Positions 24,756-33,769 of a stretch of 64,000 nt of DNA are shown one piece after another. Source of the DNA: Flavobacterium sp. (lineage in GTDB: Bacteria > Bacteroidota > Bacteroidia > Flavobacteriales > Flavobacteriaceae). Both the position numbers and the translations under genes were made by a program. Position 1 is the first letter of the stretch. The number at the start of each line of letters is the position of its first letter. The stretch spans positions 39,663-103,662 of the forward strand of contig NZ_JAPZSU010000025.1 of the NCBI RefSeq assembly GCF_027531905.1, given 5' to 3'. The notes beneath the pieces are model-generated. The model made no database searches. It was not told the origin of the DNA and worked only from the letters and a program-made list of their open reading frames with translations.

Positions 24756-27755
24756 ATGAAAAAACTTATAATTCTACTCTTTTTTGGTGTTTTTATAGCG
24801 AAAACACAAGCACAAGAGTACTTTCCGAATAACGAAAGTATTCCAAACAAAAACAATTATTACACTGCTTTTACCAACGCAAAAATCTATGTTACCCCTA
24901 CTCAAATCATTGAAAAAGGTACTTTACTAATCCAAAACGGTAAAGTAGTAGCATCAGGAAACTCAGTTGCTATCCCCAAAAACGCAATGATAATTGATGC
25001 CGAAGGAAAATCAATTTACCCTTCCTTCATCGATATGTATACGAGTTTTGGTGCTGAAAAACCAAAAAGAGCGGCATCTGGCGAAAGAGGTTCTTCTTAT
25101 GATACCAAACGTGCAGGCTATTATTGGAACGAAAACATTCGCTCAGAAATCAATGCTTACGAAACTTTCGCTTACGACGAAACCAAAGCTGAAGAATTAT
25201 TAAAAGCCGGATTTGGTGTTGTAGGTACTCATATTCAAGATGGTATTGCCAGAGGAACTGGAGCCATAGTAGCTTTGAATAACAGCGATAAAACCAATCG
25301 AATTTTGAGCAACAAAGCCAGCCAACACTTTGGTTTTACTCGTAGTGTAACTACCAATCAATCCTACCCTTCTTCTTTAATGGGAATGATGGCTTTGCTT
25401 CGTCAAATGTATCACGACAAAGAATGGTACAAAAATGGAAATGCTACAAACAAAGATTTATCCTTAGAAGCTTTGATTGCTAACGAAAAATTAGTTCAAA
25501 TTTTTACAGCAGAAGACAAATTGAATAGTTTAAGAGCCTCAAAAATTGCAAAAGAATTTGGCTTAAATTATATCCTCAAAGGAGCTGGAAACGAATTTGA
25601 ACGCATTCAAGAAATCAAAAAAACGAATGCTAGTTTTATCATTCCTATTAACTTCCCAGAAGCTTACGATGTTTCAAATCCGTTCAATGCGAACCAAATG
25701 GAGTTGGCCGATTTGCGTTTTTGGAATCAAGCACCTAGCAACTTAAAAGTACTATCTGAAAACGGAATTACTTTCGCATTAACTACAGATAAATTAAAAA
25801 AGATAGAAGACTTTAGAGGGAATTTATTAAAAGCCATTCAATTTGGTTTTGACCCGACAAAAGCCTTAGAAGCTTTGACTACTACTCCAGCTGCATTACT
25901 TGGAAAAAGCAATGAAATTGGAAGTTTAAAAACAGGTAGCTATGCCAACTTCATCATTACTTCAGGAGCCATTTTTGACGAAAAAACCATCGTTTTCGAA
26001 AACTGGGTACAAGGCAATAAATATGTGATTAACGATTGGACTGTAAAAGATATTCGTGGAGAGTACGATTTGACCGTAAGTAATGAAACCTATAAGTTAA
26101 AAATTGAAGGAGAAGTTGCCAAACCAAAATCGGATATTACAACCGCTGATAAAAAGAAAGTAAAATCGAATTTGACTTTTGCGAATCAATGGGTTACGCT
26201 ATTAATCAAATCTAATGACGATGTAAAAACCAATTTTTCAAGATTAAATGGCTTGGTAGACACTACCGAAAACTTATCTGGAAAAGCCATTTTAGACAAT
26301 GGTTCAGAAGTGACTTGGTATGCCAAAAAAACTGCGCCATTTAAGATTGTAAAAGACTCAAGCGCCGTTGAAAAACCATTCGCGGTTCAGCCTGTTACTT
26401 ATCCAAACATTGCATACGGAAATACTGAAATCCCAAAAGCACAAACGCTATTGTTCAAAAATGCAACGGTTTGGACCAACGAAAAAGAAGGAATTCTAGA
26501 ACAAACCGACGTATTGGTTAAAAACGGTAAAATTGCTGCCATCGGGAAAAATCTTTCAGATGGTGGAGCTACTATCATTGATGCCAAAGGAAAACACTTA
26601 ACTAGCGGTATCATTGACGAACACTCTCACATCGCAATTTCTAATGGTGTAAACGAAGGAGGACACAACTCTAGTGCCGAAGTAACAATCGAAGACGTAG
26701 TCAACTCCGAAGACATTAATATTTACAGAGATTTAGCGGGAGGTGTTACTACATCACAATTACTACACGGTTCTGCTAACCCTATCGGTGGTCGCTCGGC
26801 TATTGTAAAATGGAAATGGGGAATGGAACCAGAAGAATTGTTATACAAAAACCAACCAAAATTCATCAAATTTGCCTTGGGTGAAAACGTAAAACAATCC
26901 AACTGGGGTAATGCGAATCCAACTCGTTTTCCTCAAACTCGTATGGGAGTAGAACAAGTATTTACAGATTATTTCCAAAGAGCCAAAGAATACGACTTAG
27001 CTTGGAAAAAATTCAATGCAAGCGGTAAAAAAGACAAAGCAAAAGCACCAAGAACCGATTTGGAATTACAGACTTTAGCAGAAATTTTGAACAACAAACG
27101 ATTCATAAGCTGTCATTCTTATGTACAATCAGAAATCTTGATGTTGATGAATGTGGCTGACAAAATGGGCTTCAAAGTTAACACCTATACCCACATTCTT
27201 GAAGGATACAAAGTGGCTGACAAAATGAAAGAACACGGTGTTGGAGCCTCAACTTTCTCTGACTGGTGGGCTTATAAATTCGAAGTAAACGATGCTATTC
27301 CACAAAACGGTCCGATTATGCATAACCACGGATTAGTAGTAGCCTACAATTCCGATGATGCCGAAATGTCAAGAAGATTGAATCAAGAAGCTGCAAAAGC
27401 AGTTAAATATGGTAACATTTCGGAGGAAGAAGCTTGGAAATTTGTGACTTTAAATCCAGCAAAATTATTACACATAGACGACAAAGTAGGAAGTATTAAA
27501 GTAGGAAAAGATGCTGATGTGGTACTTTGGAACAACAATCCTTTGTCTATTTATGCCAAAGCAGAAAAAACGTTAATCGAAGGTGTAGTGTATTTTGACA
27601 GCCAAGTAGATGAAGCCAAAAGAGCTGCAAATGCTAAAGAAAGAGCTCAATTGATTGGTCAGTTATTGTTAGAAAAAAACAAAGGAATGGCCACACAAGC
27701 TCCTAAAAAATCAATCAAACCAGAGTACGAATGCGATACAATGGAAGAATTGTAA
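24756..27755 (+). CDS. Secreted two-domain amidohydrolase
   Basis: 999 residues with a signal peptide (MKKLIILLFFGVFIAKTQAQ). The C-terminal half is a complete amidohydrolase/imidazolonepropionase-like domain: GIIDEHSHIAISNGVNEGG with the metal-binding HxH, HSYVQSEI, THILEGYKVADKM, and the final VGSIKVGKDADVVLWNNNPL. The N-terminal half is a second, degenerate domain with the beta-sandwich start (FTNAKIYVTPTQIIEKG) and TTTPAALLGKSNEIGSLKTG but without clear metal ligands. The substrate is not known. It lies 41 bp before a second amidohydrolase; both probably act in the periplasm or are surface-located. Confidence 0.9.
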   Translation: MKKLIILLFFGVFIAKTQAQEYFPNNESIPNKNNYYTAFTNAKIYVTPTQIIEKGTLLIQNGKVVASGNSVAIPKNAMIIDAEGKSIYPSFIDMYTSFGAEKPKRAASGERGSSYDTKRAGYYWNENIRSEINAYETFAYDETKAEELLKAGFGVVGTHIQDGIARGTGAIVALNNSDKTNRILSNKASQHFGFTRSVTTNQSYPSSLMGMMALLRQMYHDKEWYKNGNATNKDLSLEALIANEKLVQIFTAEDKLNSLRASKIAKEFGLNYILKGAGNEFERIQEIKKTNASFIIPINFPEAYDVSNPFNANQMELADLRFWNQAPSNLKVLSENGITFALTTDKLKKIEDFRGNLLKAIQFGFDPTKALEALTTTPAALLGKSNEIGSLKTGSYANFIITSGAIFDEKTIVFENWVQGNKYVINDWTVKDIRGEYDLTVSNETYKLKIEGEVAKPKSDITTADKKKVKSNLTFANQWVTLLIKSNDDVKTNFSRLNGLVDTTENLSGKAILDNGSEVTWYAKKTAPFKIVKDSSAVEKPFAVQPVTYPNIAYGNTEIPKAQTLLFKNATVWTNEKEGILEQTDVLVKNGKIAAIGKNLSDGGATIIDAKGKHLTSGIIDEHSHIAISNGVNEGGHNSSAEVTIEDVVNSEDINIYRDLAGGVTTSQLLHGSANPIGGRSAIVKWKWGMEPEELLYKNQPKFIKFALGENVKQSNWGNANPTRFPQTRMGVEQVFTDYFQRAKEYDLAWKKFNASGKKDKAKAPRTDLELQTLAEILNNKRFISCHSYVQSEILMLMNVADKMGFKVNTYTHILEGYKVADKMKEHGVGASTFSDWWAYKFEVNDAIPQNGPIMHNHGLVVAYNSDDAEMSRRLNQEAAKAVKYGNISEEEAWKFVTLNPAKLLHIDDKVGSIKVGKDADVVLWNNNPLSIYAKAEKTLIEGVVYFDSQVDEAKRAANAKERAQLIGQLLLEKNKGMATQAPKKSIKPEYECDTMEEL

Positions 27756-27796
27756 TCCAATCTAGTATGCACTACGAACACCAAATTTTAAAAAAG

Positions 27797-29101
27797 ATGA
27801 ACATAAAAATAGCACTTTTATTTGCCACTCTAGGTTTTTCGACTCTTAGTCAAGCACAGCAAATTCCAGCACCTGCACAATCCCAATCGATAATAATTCT
27901 TAATGCTACTGCTCATTTAGGAACTGGTGAAGTCATAGAAAATGCAGCCATTGGTTTCAAAAACGGAAAAATTAGTTTGGTAGCCAATGCCCAACAAATA
28001 AAAATAGCCAAAGACGCTTACGATGTTACCATAGACGGAAGCGGAAAACATGTCTACCCTGGATTTATAGTACCCAATTCTACTTTGGGATTGGTAGAAA
28101 TAGACGCGATAAAATCTTCGGACGACGAGGAAGAAATTGGAACTTTTAACCCCAACGTAAGAAGTATTGTGGCCTACACAGCCGATTCAAAAGTAATTGA
28201 AACCGTTCGTCCTAACGGAATTTTGATGGCGCAAATCACACCTAGAGGAGGACGAATCTCTGGTAGTTCTTCTATTGTACAATTAGATGCTTGGCACTGG
28301 AAAGAAGCACTAATAAAAGAGAACGATGGTATCCACATTAATCTTCCTGCTACTTTTAGAAGAGGGGGCTGGTGGGCAGAACCAGGTTCTATCGAGCCAA
28401 ATAAAGAGTACAACAAACAACTTCAAGAATTAGATGCTTTTTTCAAAAGTGCGAAAGCTTATTTGGGCGGTACCTCAGACAGCAGAAATTTAGTTACTGA
28501 AGCTACAAAAGGCTTATTTGACGGAACTCAAACCTTGTTCATTCACGCTGATGAAGAAAAACAAATAACGGATGGTATTCAATTAGCTCTTGAGAACGGA
28601 ATTAAAAAAATGGTGATTGTTGGAGGGTTTGAAGCTTATAAAGCAGCGCCACTTTTACTTAAAAACAATATTGGTGTACTTTTAAGAAGAATTCACGACC
28701 TTCCAACCAATGAAGACCAAGATATCGATTTACCCTATAAAATGGCCAAAATATTAACTGATAAAGGAATTCTGGTTGGTCTAGAAAATAGCGGAAGTAA
28801 AGAAAGAATGAGTTCAAGAAATCTCCCTTTTTTAGCAGGAACTTGTGTAGCTTATGGCTTAGACAAAGAAAAAGCGTTACAATTAATCACTTTGAATACC
28901 GCTAAGATATTAGGAATTGACCAACAATGTGGTTCTTTAGAAGAAGGCAAAGATGCTACACTTTTCATCTCAGAAGGCGATGCTTTAGATATGAGAACTA
29001 ACAAACTAACCCATGCCTTTATTCAAGGAAGAATGATTAGTTTGGCGACGCATCAAACAAAACTAAGCGATAAATACAAAGCTAAATACAATCAAAAATA
29101 A
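27797..29101 (+). CDS. Secreted amidohydrolase, second of a tandem pair
   Basis: 434 residues with a signal peptide (MNIKIALLFATLGFSTLSQA) and an amidohydrolase scaffold: LNATAHLGTGEVIENAAIGF, GKHVYPGFIVPNSTLGLVE, LITLNTAKILGIDQQCGSLEEGKDA. The usual HxH after 'YPGFI' is replaced by PNSTLG, so the metal site looks incomplete; it may be an inactive partner of the preceding protein. Two earlier in-frame ATGs (27731, 27767) exist, but the signal peptide fits 27797. The product of the next gene (PH domain) starts 5 bp after its stop. Confidence 0.88.
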   Translation: MNIKIALLFATLGFSTLSQAQQIPAPAQSQSIIILNATAHLGTGEVIENAAIGFKNGKISLVANAQQIKIAKDAYDVTIDGSGKHVYPGFIVPNSTLGLVEIDAIKSSDDEEEIGTFNPNVRSIVAYTADSKVIETVRPNGILMAQITPRGGRISGSSSIVQLDAWHWKEALIKENDGIHINLPATFRRGGWWAEPGSIEPNKEYNKQLQELDAFFKSAKAYLGGTSDSRNLVTEATKGLFDGTQTLFIHADEEKQITDGIQLALENGIKKMVIVGGFEAYKAAPLLLKNNIGVLLRRIHDLPTNEDQDIDLPYKMAKILTDKGILVGLENSGSKERMSSRNLPFLAGTCVAYGLDKEKALQLITLNTAKILGIDQQCGSLEEGKDATLFISEGDALDMRTNKLTHAFIQGRMISLATHQTKLSDKYKAKYNQK

Positions 29102-29106
29102 ACACT

Positions 29107-29484
29107 ATGGGACTATTCAATGCCATTCTAGGAAACGCCTCAGAAGTAACTATCGAAAGTGCTTCTAAAGAGTTTGAACCAATATTAATTGAAGGCGAAG
29201 TAATCGAAAAAGCCTTTAAATTACTAAAAGATATGTTTGTTTTTACCAACAAAAGATTAATACTAGTCGAAAAACAATTAGTGGGTTCAAAAGTGGATTA
29301 CTTATCCATTCCCTACCAAAACATCAAAAAATTCTCTAAAGAAAGTGCCGGAATCTTAGACATGGATGCCGATTTAAAAATTTGGCTGAACAACGAACCC
29401 AATCCTATTACCAAACAATTTGGTAAAGGGAGTAATAATATCAATGAGGTGTATCGTATTTTAAGTCAACATACACTAAAATAA
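29107..29484 (+). CDS. Bacterial PH-domain protein (YvbH-like)
   Basis: 125 residues, one bacterial pleckstrin-homology-like domain (PF08000-type): EGEVIEKAFKLLKDMFVFTNKRLILVEK, then VDYLSIPYQNIKKFSKESAG and DLKIWLN, the regular order of strands in that family. No catalytic residues. Roles are mostly unknown. It follows the amidohydrolase directly and ends at a strong terminator (29504-29537). Confidence 0.88.
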   Translation: MGLFNAILGNASEVTIESASKEFEPILIEGEVIEKAFKLLKDMFVFTNKRLILVEKQLVGSKVDYLSIPYQNIKKFSKESAGILDMDADLKIWLNNEPNPITKQFGKGSNNINEVYRILSQHTLK

Positions 29485-29503
29485 ATAATAACTTAATCTT
29501 CAT

Positions 29504-29537
29504 AAAAGGAGGTGTCTACTATAAGACACCTCCTTTT
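29504..29537 (+). terminator. Strong rho-independent terminator
   Basis: 13-bp stem AAAAGGAGGTGTC / GACACCTCCTTTT with an 8-nt loop. Confidence 0.9.
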
Positions 29538-29900
29538 GATATGATTATAGAAAACGAGTCAATCACTACAAAAAAAAAAAAAAAAACAGCTACAATCAGA
29601 GGTTTAAACCATTTTACAGCCTTTCTTTATTGGCAAAAACTTCAATCACAAGAATTAATATATTATTTCTTTAATTACATAAATACTTCCTAGTGATTGC
29701 ATTACTACAAATACATTTGTTATACTATAAAAAATGATATCATTTATTTATGCATTTTCAATTTTAATAGATATTTTTTTTACTAATGTATTTGTAAAAT
29801 CAAAATATTATTCTATTTTGGTCATGTTAATTTTTTATTAATTTATTGAGTTTTTACACAAAACAAAATTATCAAACCTAATCTTACCAAAAAACCTGCT
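29538..29900. other. A/T-rich gap with a 17-A homopolymer
   Basis: Contains a run of 17 A at 29570-29586 and otherwise very A/T-rich sequence leading to the TPR gene. No gene and no exact TAnnTTTG box was found. Confidence 0.5.
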
Positions 29901-30965
29901 ATGAAGAAATTGTACTTTTTTACGCTGCTAATGTTTAGCGTTACGTTTTCAATTATGGCTCAAAAAGAGCAAATCAAGACTGCTCAAGCAGAACTAACCA
30001 AAGGAAATGTTCAAGGAGCTTTAACCATTTTGAATGACATCGAGTATTTGATCACCAATGCTAAAGATGAAGACAAATCTGATTATTATTTTATCAAGGC
30101 AAAAACTTATACAGCCCTAGCCAATAAAAAAATAGACAGCTCTAAGAACATGTCATTAGCTGTTGCTTGTTATAATGAATTGATTACTGCCGAAGTTGAT
30201 TCTGGAAATCTAAAATATGCAGTTCAAGCTAGAGAATCAATAAAGGAAATCAAAAGTGCTTTAGAGCGTAGTTCTGTTGAAGACAATAATGCACAGCGAT
30301 TTTCTGAAGCTGCAGATAAAATGATGTATTTATACGAAATGGACAAAAAAGATACTGTCAACTTATATAATGCAGCGTCTAATTTTTTCAATGCAAAACA
30401 GTATGATTTAGCATTGAAAAGTTATGAAGTACTAAAAAACATAAAGTATTCAGGTAATGGCATGGAGTATTATGCAACAAACAAAAAAAACAATCAAGAA
30501 GAGCTTTTTGTTTCGGCTTCAAATAGGGATTTAGGAGTAAAACAAGGTTCACATGACAAACCAAGAAATGCAAAATCCAAATCTAAGAAAGCTGAAATAT
30601 TAAAAAGACTGGCATATATCCAAACAGAAAAAGGAGATATCGCAAGTGCAGAAAGCAACTATAAAGCAATTATTAATATCAATCCAAGTGATATAGAAAC
30701 CTATATTGATTTAGCTTATGTAAAGCTTGATCGTAAAAAAGAAATAGCTGATAAAATGAGCCTGCTTGGAACTTCTTCTGAAGATATGAAAAAGTATGAT
30801 GAATTAAAGGCAAAAAAAGATGCGGAAGTAAAAACTGCAGTAAATTATCTTGAAAAAGCACTAATTTTAGATCCAAATAATAAAGACGTTTCTAAGCTCC
30901 TTCTTAATCTTTATCGCTCTTTAGATATGACGGATAAATATGATGCATTGAAGGCAAAAGGGTAA
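29901..30965 (+). CDS. Secreted tetratricopeptide-repeat protein
   Basis: 354 residues with a signal peptide ending FSIMAQ. Helical repeats of TPR type are visible: KTAQAELTKGNVQGALTIL, FNAKQYDLALKSYEVLKNI, IQTEKGDIASAESNYKAIIN followed by INPSDIETYIDLAYVKLD, and AVNYLEKALILDPNNKDV. TPR proteins are protein-binding scaffolds; the partner is unknown. It stands alone between two terminators, and a 20-bp perfect hairpin lies after its stop. Confidence 0.88.
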   Translation: MKKLYFFTLLMFSVTFSIMAQKEQIKTAQAELTKGNVQGALTILNDIEYLITNAKDEDKSDYYFIKAKTYTALANKKIDSSKNMSLAVACYNELITAEVDSGNLKYAVQARESIKEIKSALERSSVEDNNAQRFSEAADKMMYLYEMDKKDTVNLYNAASNFFNAKQYDLALKSYEVLKNIKYSGNGMEYYATNKKNNQEELFVSASNRDLGVKQGSHDKPRNAKSKSKKAEILKRLAYIQTEKGDIASAESNYKAIININPSDIETYIDLAYVKLDRKKEIADKMSLLGTSSEDMKKYDELKAKKDAEVKTAVNYLEKALILDPNNKDVSKLLLNLYRSLDMTDKYDALKAKG

Positions 30966-30974
30966 TTTCAAACA

Positions 30975-31018
30975 TTTCCAAAAAAAAGTTGTTCGAGAGA
31001 ACAACTTTTTTTTGGAAA
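30975..31018. terminator. Bidirectional terminator between convergent genes
   Basis: A perfect 20-bp inverted repeat (TTTCCAAAAAAAAGTTGTTC and its complement) with a GAGA loop; it has T-runs in both directions, serving the TPR gene and the NlpC/P60 gene. Confidence 0.92.
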
Positions 31019-31027
31019 AGTATTTTC

Positions 31028-31789
31028 CTAAATTATTTTCTTGATAACCCTTAACTTATGTGTATGCTTACTAGTTTCCATGTTATAAATCCCTAAATGA
31101 TCTAAACGATCAACCCTCACTTTTCCACTAGCATGAATAATGTAATTATCAGACATTATTATACCTACGTGAATAATTTTCCCTTCTTCGTTATCAAAAA
31201 AAGCTAAATCACCAGGTTCGCTTTCTTCAATAAAACTTAACGGATCTCCTTGTAACGCTTGCTGTGAGGCATCTCTTTTTAGGTTATATCCATTGAGTTT
31301 ATATACCATTTGTGTAAAACCAGAACAATCAATACCAAATGGCGTTTTTCCTCCCCATAAATAAGGAGCATTTAAATACATATAGGCCGTTTTTATTAAA
31401 CTAGCTTTATCCTTAACCCCACTTATTTTGGCCCCTTCAAAATCAAATTGGGCTGTATTTATTTCATCGTTATTCAAAAACGACAAACTAGCCCCCAAAG
31501 GAATAGGCATTAGTAAATTATTAGGTCCTGTGATGTATTCTATTAAGTCTGCATTCAAAACAATACTATCCGTAGAAAGTCGTTTGAAGTTTTCTTCAGA
31601 AATTAATTGGTACTGCTTACTGTCAACCCAGCCCTCATATTCATCGTATTGGAGTTTAATTTTAGACCACTGATTTTGCTTATCAATGATTTCGAAATGC
31701 TCTCCAAAAAGAACTTGTGATACGATTTCACTTCTATCACTAGGCTCAAAGCGAAGCGGTATGATGGCTAAATTACAGATTCCAAACAT
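31028..31789 (-). CDS. NlpC/P60-family cell-wall peptidase with SH3-like domain
   Basis: 253 residues. N-terminal SH3-like region (FEPSDRSEIVSQVLFGEHFEI, WSKIKLQYDEYEGWVD), then a C40 peptidase with Cys155 in FGIDCSGFTQ, His207 in KIIHVGIIM and His219 in YIIHASG as the catalytic triad. Family members cleave D-Glu-(meso)-diaminopimelate-type links in peptidoglycan peptides (dipeptidyl-peptidase VI type). There is no obvious signal peptide, so it may act on imported muropeptides in the cytoplasm. Confidence 0.92.
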   Translation of the reverse strand: MFGICNLAIIPLRFEPSDRSEIVSQVLFGEHFEIIDKQNQWSKIKLQYDEYEGWVDSKQYQLISEENFKRLSTDSIVLNADLIEYITGPNNLLMPIPLGASLSFLNNDEINTAQFDFEGAKISGVKDKASLIKTAYMYLNAPYLWGGKTPFGIDCSGFTQMVYKLNGYNLKRDASQQALQGDPLSFIEESEPGDLAFFDNEEGKIIHVGIIMSDNYIIHASGKVRVDRLDHLGIYNMETSKHTHKLRVIKKII

Positions 31790-31851
31790 TATTTTTGATT
31801 TACAAATTAAGATTTGTAGCCGCTAAAGAACAACAATTCAATTTTGTTTTT

Positions 31852-33030
31852 TTAAATTTTCTCAATTACTATAGCTGATGCACCACCACCACCATTACAA
31901 ATTGCGGCTGCACCAATTTTAGCATTATTTTGCTGCAAAACATTTAAGAGTGTTACTATAATTCTAGCCCCAGAACAACCAAGTGGATGTCCTAAAGAAA
32001 CCGCTCCACCATTGACGTTTACTTTATTATGATCTAAGCCAAGAATTTTTGAGTTAGCTAAACCAACTACCGAAAAAGCTTCGTTGAATTCGAAATAATC
32101 AACATCTTCTATAGCAAGACCTGCTTTCTCAAGCGCTTTTGGTAATGCTTTTGCAGGACTTGTCGTAAACCATTTAGGTTCTTGAGCCGCATCAGCATAA
32201 CTTTTTACATAAGCCAATGGTTTAAGTCCTAAAGATACTGCTTTTTCTTCACTCATAAGCACCAGGGCAGCTGCACCATCATTAATTGTTGAAGCATTTG
32301 CTGCGGTTACACTTCCATCTTTAGTAAAAACAGGACTCAAAGTAGGTATTCTGTCCAAATTAACATTGGTAAACTCTTCGTCTTTAGAAATTATAATTGG
32401 ATCTCCTTTTCTTTGAGGAACAGCAACTGGAACAATTTCATTATCAAATTTACCCAGACTCCAAGCGTCAGAAGATCTTTTATATGATGCTATGGCAAAG
32501 GCATCTTGTTCTTCACGTGTGATTTCATATTCAGAGGCACATAAATCGGCACTAACACCCATCGCAGTATTATCATAAGCATCGGTAAGACCGTCTTTTT
32601 GCATTCCGTCAACCATAGTGCTTGGGCCAAATTTTGTTCCAGTACGCAGGTTCATGTAATGCGGTATCAAACTCATGTTCTCCATTCCGCCGGCAACAAC
32701 AATTTCTGCATCTCCACATTGAATAGCTTGGGAAGCTAACATAACCGCTTTCATACCAGAAGCACATACTTTATTGATAGTTGTACAAGCCACTTCATTA
32801 GACAATCCAGCAAATAAGGCAGCTTGCCTAGCAGGAGCTTGACCAACACCAGCTTGAATTACATTACCCATGTAAACTTCATCAACTAAATTACCATCTA
32901 GTTGTATTTTCTCTAAAGCTCCTTTTATAGCTATGGCTCCTAATTTTGGAGCGGTAATATTGGATAATCCTCCCATAAAACTCCCAATAGGAGTCCTTAC
33001 AGCGGAAACTATAACTACTTTCTTGTTCAT
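31852..33030 (-). CDS. Acetyl-CoA C-acyltransferase (thiolase)
   Basis: 392 residues, thiolase family. Nucleophile Cys89 in NKVCASGMKA; ENMSLIPHY; catalytic His in GGAVSLGHPLGCSG and second Cys in AAICNGGGGASA. The enzyme condenses or cleaves acyl-CoA (acetoacetyl-CoA synthesis or beta-oxidation). The N-terminus MNKKVVIVSAVRTPIGSF is usual for the family; the frame is open 48 bp upstream. A TAAATTTG box lies 28 bp upstream of the ATG. Confidence 0.95.
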   Translation of the reverse strand: MNKKVVIVSAVRTPIGSFMGGLSNITAPKLGAIAIKGALEKIQLDGNLVDEVYMGNVIQAGVGQAPARQAALFAGLSNEVACTTINKVCASGMKAVMLASQAIQCGDAEIVVAGGMENMSLIPHYMNLRTGTKFGPSTMVDGMQKDGLTDAYDNTAMGVSADLCASEYEITREEQDAFAIASYKRSSDAWSLGKFDNEIVPVAVPQRKGDPIIISKDEEFTNVNLDRIPTLSPVFTKDGSVTAANASTINDGAAALVLMSEEKAVSLGLKPLAYVKSYADAAQEPKWFTTSPAKALPKALEKAGLAIEDVDYFEFNEAFSVVGLANSKILGLDHNKVNVNGGAVSLGHPLGCSGARIIVTLLNVLQQNNAKIGAAAICNGGGGASAIVIEKI

Positions 33031-33057
33031 AATGTAAAAATATGTTGATTTATTTAG

Positions 33058-33065
33058 CAAATTTA
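33058..33065 (-). promoter_or_regulatory. Flavobacterial -7 box for the thiolase
   Basis: TAAATTTG on the minus strand, 28 bp before the ATG at 33030; a TTG 10 bp further upstream is too close for the usual -33. Confidence 0.45.
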
Positions 33066-33208
33066 ATCTTTTTTGCAACTATTTCATATTTTCATAAAAT
33101 AATATGTATTTAACCAAAGGAAACCTAAGTGTTGCTAATCGTATTTATTTGATTGTTAAGTCTTTTATAAATATATTGAATTTTATTTAAAAAAAAGCAT
33201 CGAAATAG

Positions 33209-33239
33209 TTGCGAGAAACCTAAAGTTGACTTAAATTTG
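33209..33239 (+). promoter_or_regulatory. Promoter of the tRNA cluster
   Basis: TTG at 33209-33211 and TAAATTTG at 33232-33239 with 20 bp between them match the flavobacterial -33/-7 consensus (TTG, 17-23 bp, TAnnTTTG). The first tRNA begins 33 bp downstream. Confidence 0.75.
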
Positions 33240-33271
33240 CAACCGCAAAACAAGATAGCTTTCTTGGTTTG

Positions 33272-33355
33272 GGAGAGGTGCCAGAGCGGTAATGGAGCAG
33301 ATTGCTAATCTGTCGACGGGTAACCGTCGCCAGGGTTCGAGTCCCTGTCTCTCCG
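33272..33355 (+). tRNA. tRNA-Ser (GCT)
   Basis: Acceptor GGAGAGG pairs with TCTCTCC; anticodon loop TTGCTAA gives GCT; long variable arm (GACGGGTAACCGTC) as in class II tRNAs; T-arm CAGGG TTCGAGT CCCTG. Discriminator G, CCA not encoded. Confidence 0.96.
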
Positions 33356-33369
33356 CAAATATTTGCACT

Positions 33370-33444
33370 CGGGGTGTAGCGTAGCCCGGTTATCGCGCCT
33401 GCTTTGGGAGCAGGAGGTCGCAGGTTCGAATCCTGCCACCCCGA
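33370..33444 (+). tRNA. tRNA-Pro (TGG)
   Basis: Acceptor CGGGGTG with CACCCCG; anticodon loop with TGG; T-arm GCAGG TTCGAAT CCTGC; discriminator A; CCA not encoded. Confidence 0.96.
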
Positions 33445-33451
33445 CAACAAT

Positions 33452-33525
<74 letters not shown>

Positions 33526-33530
33526 CTTCA

Positions 33531-33558
33531 AAACCCTTGATTTTTCAAGGGTTTTTTT
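33531..33558 (+). terminator. Terminator of the tRNA cluster
   Basis: AAACCCTTGA-tttt-TCAAGGGTTT followed by a T-run. Confidence 0.85.
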
Positions 33559-33596
33559 GTTTCTACACTTTTTTTGTTTTACTTTTATGGGATCAA

Positions 33597-33670
33597 GGGA
33601 TCAAGTTCAAAAGTTGGGAATTAAGCAAAAATAGGGATCAAGTTCGAAAGTTGGGGATTAAGCAAAAATA
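33597..33670 (+). repeat. 37-bp tandem duplication
   Basis: Two adjacent 37-bp units (33597-33633 and 33634-33670), each beginning GGGATCAAGTTC and ending TTAAGCAAAAATA, differing at two positions. Lies between the tRNA terminator and the adenosine deaminase 3' end. Confidence 0.85.
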
Positions 33671-33769
33671 AGCATTTTTTGCAACTTTTTTGCGACTTAA
33701 TTATGAAAATAGAAGTTAGATTAAACACGAATAAGTCGGAAACACCTCAAGTTCTATCTTAGATTAAGC

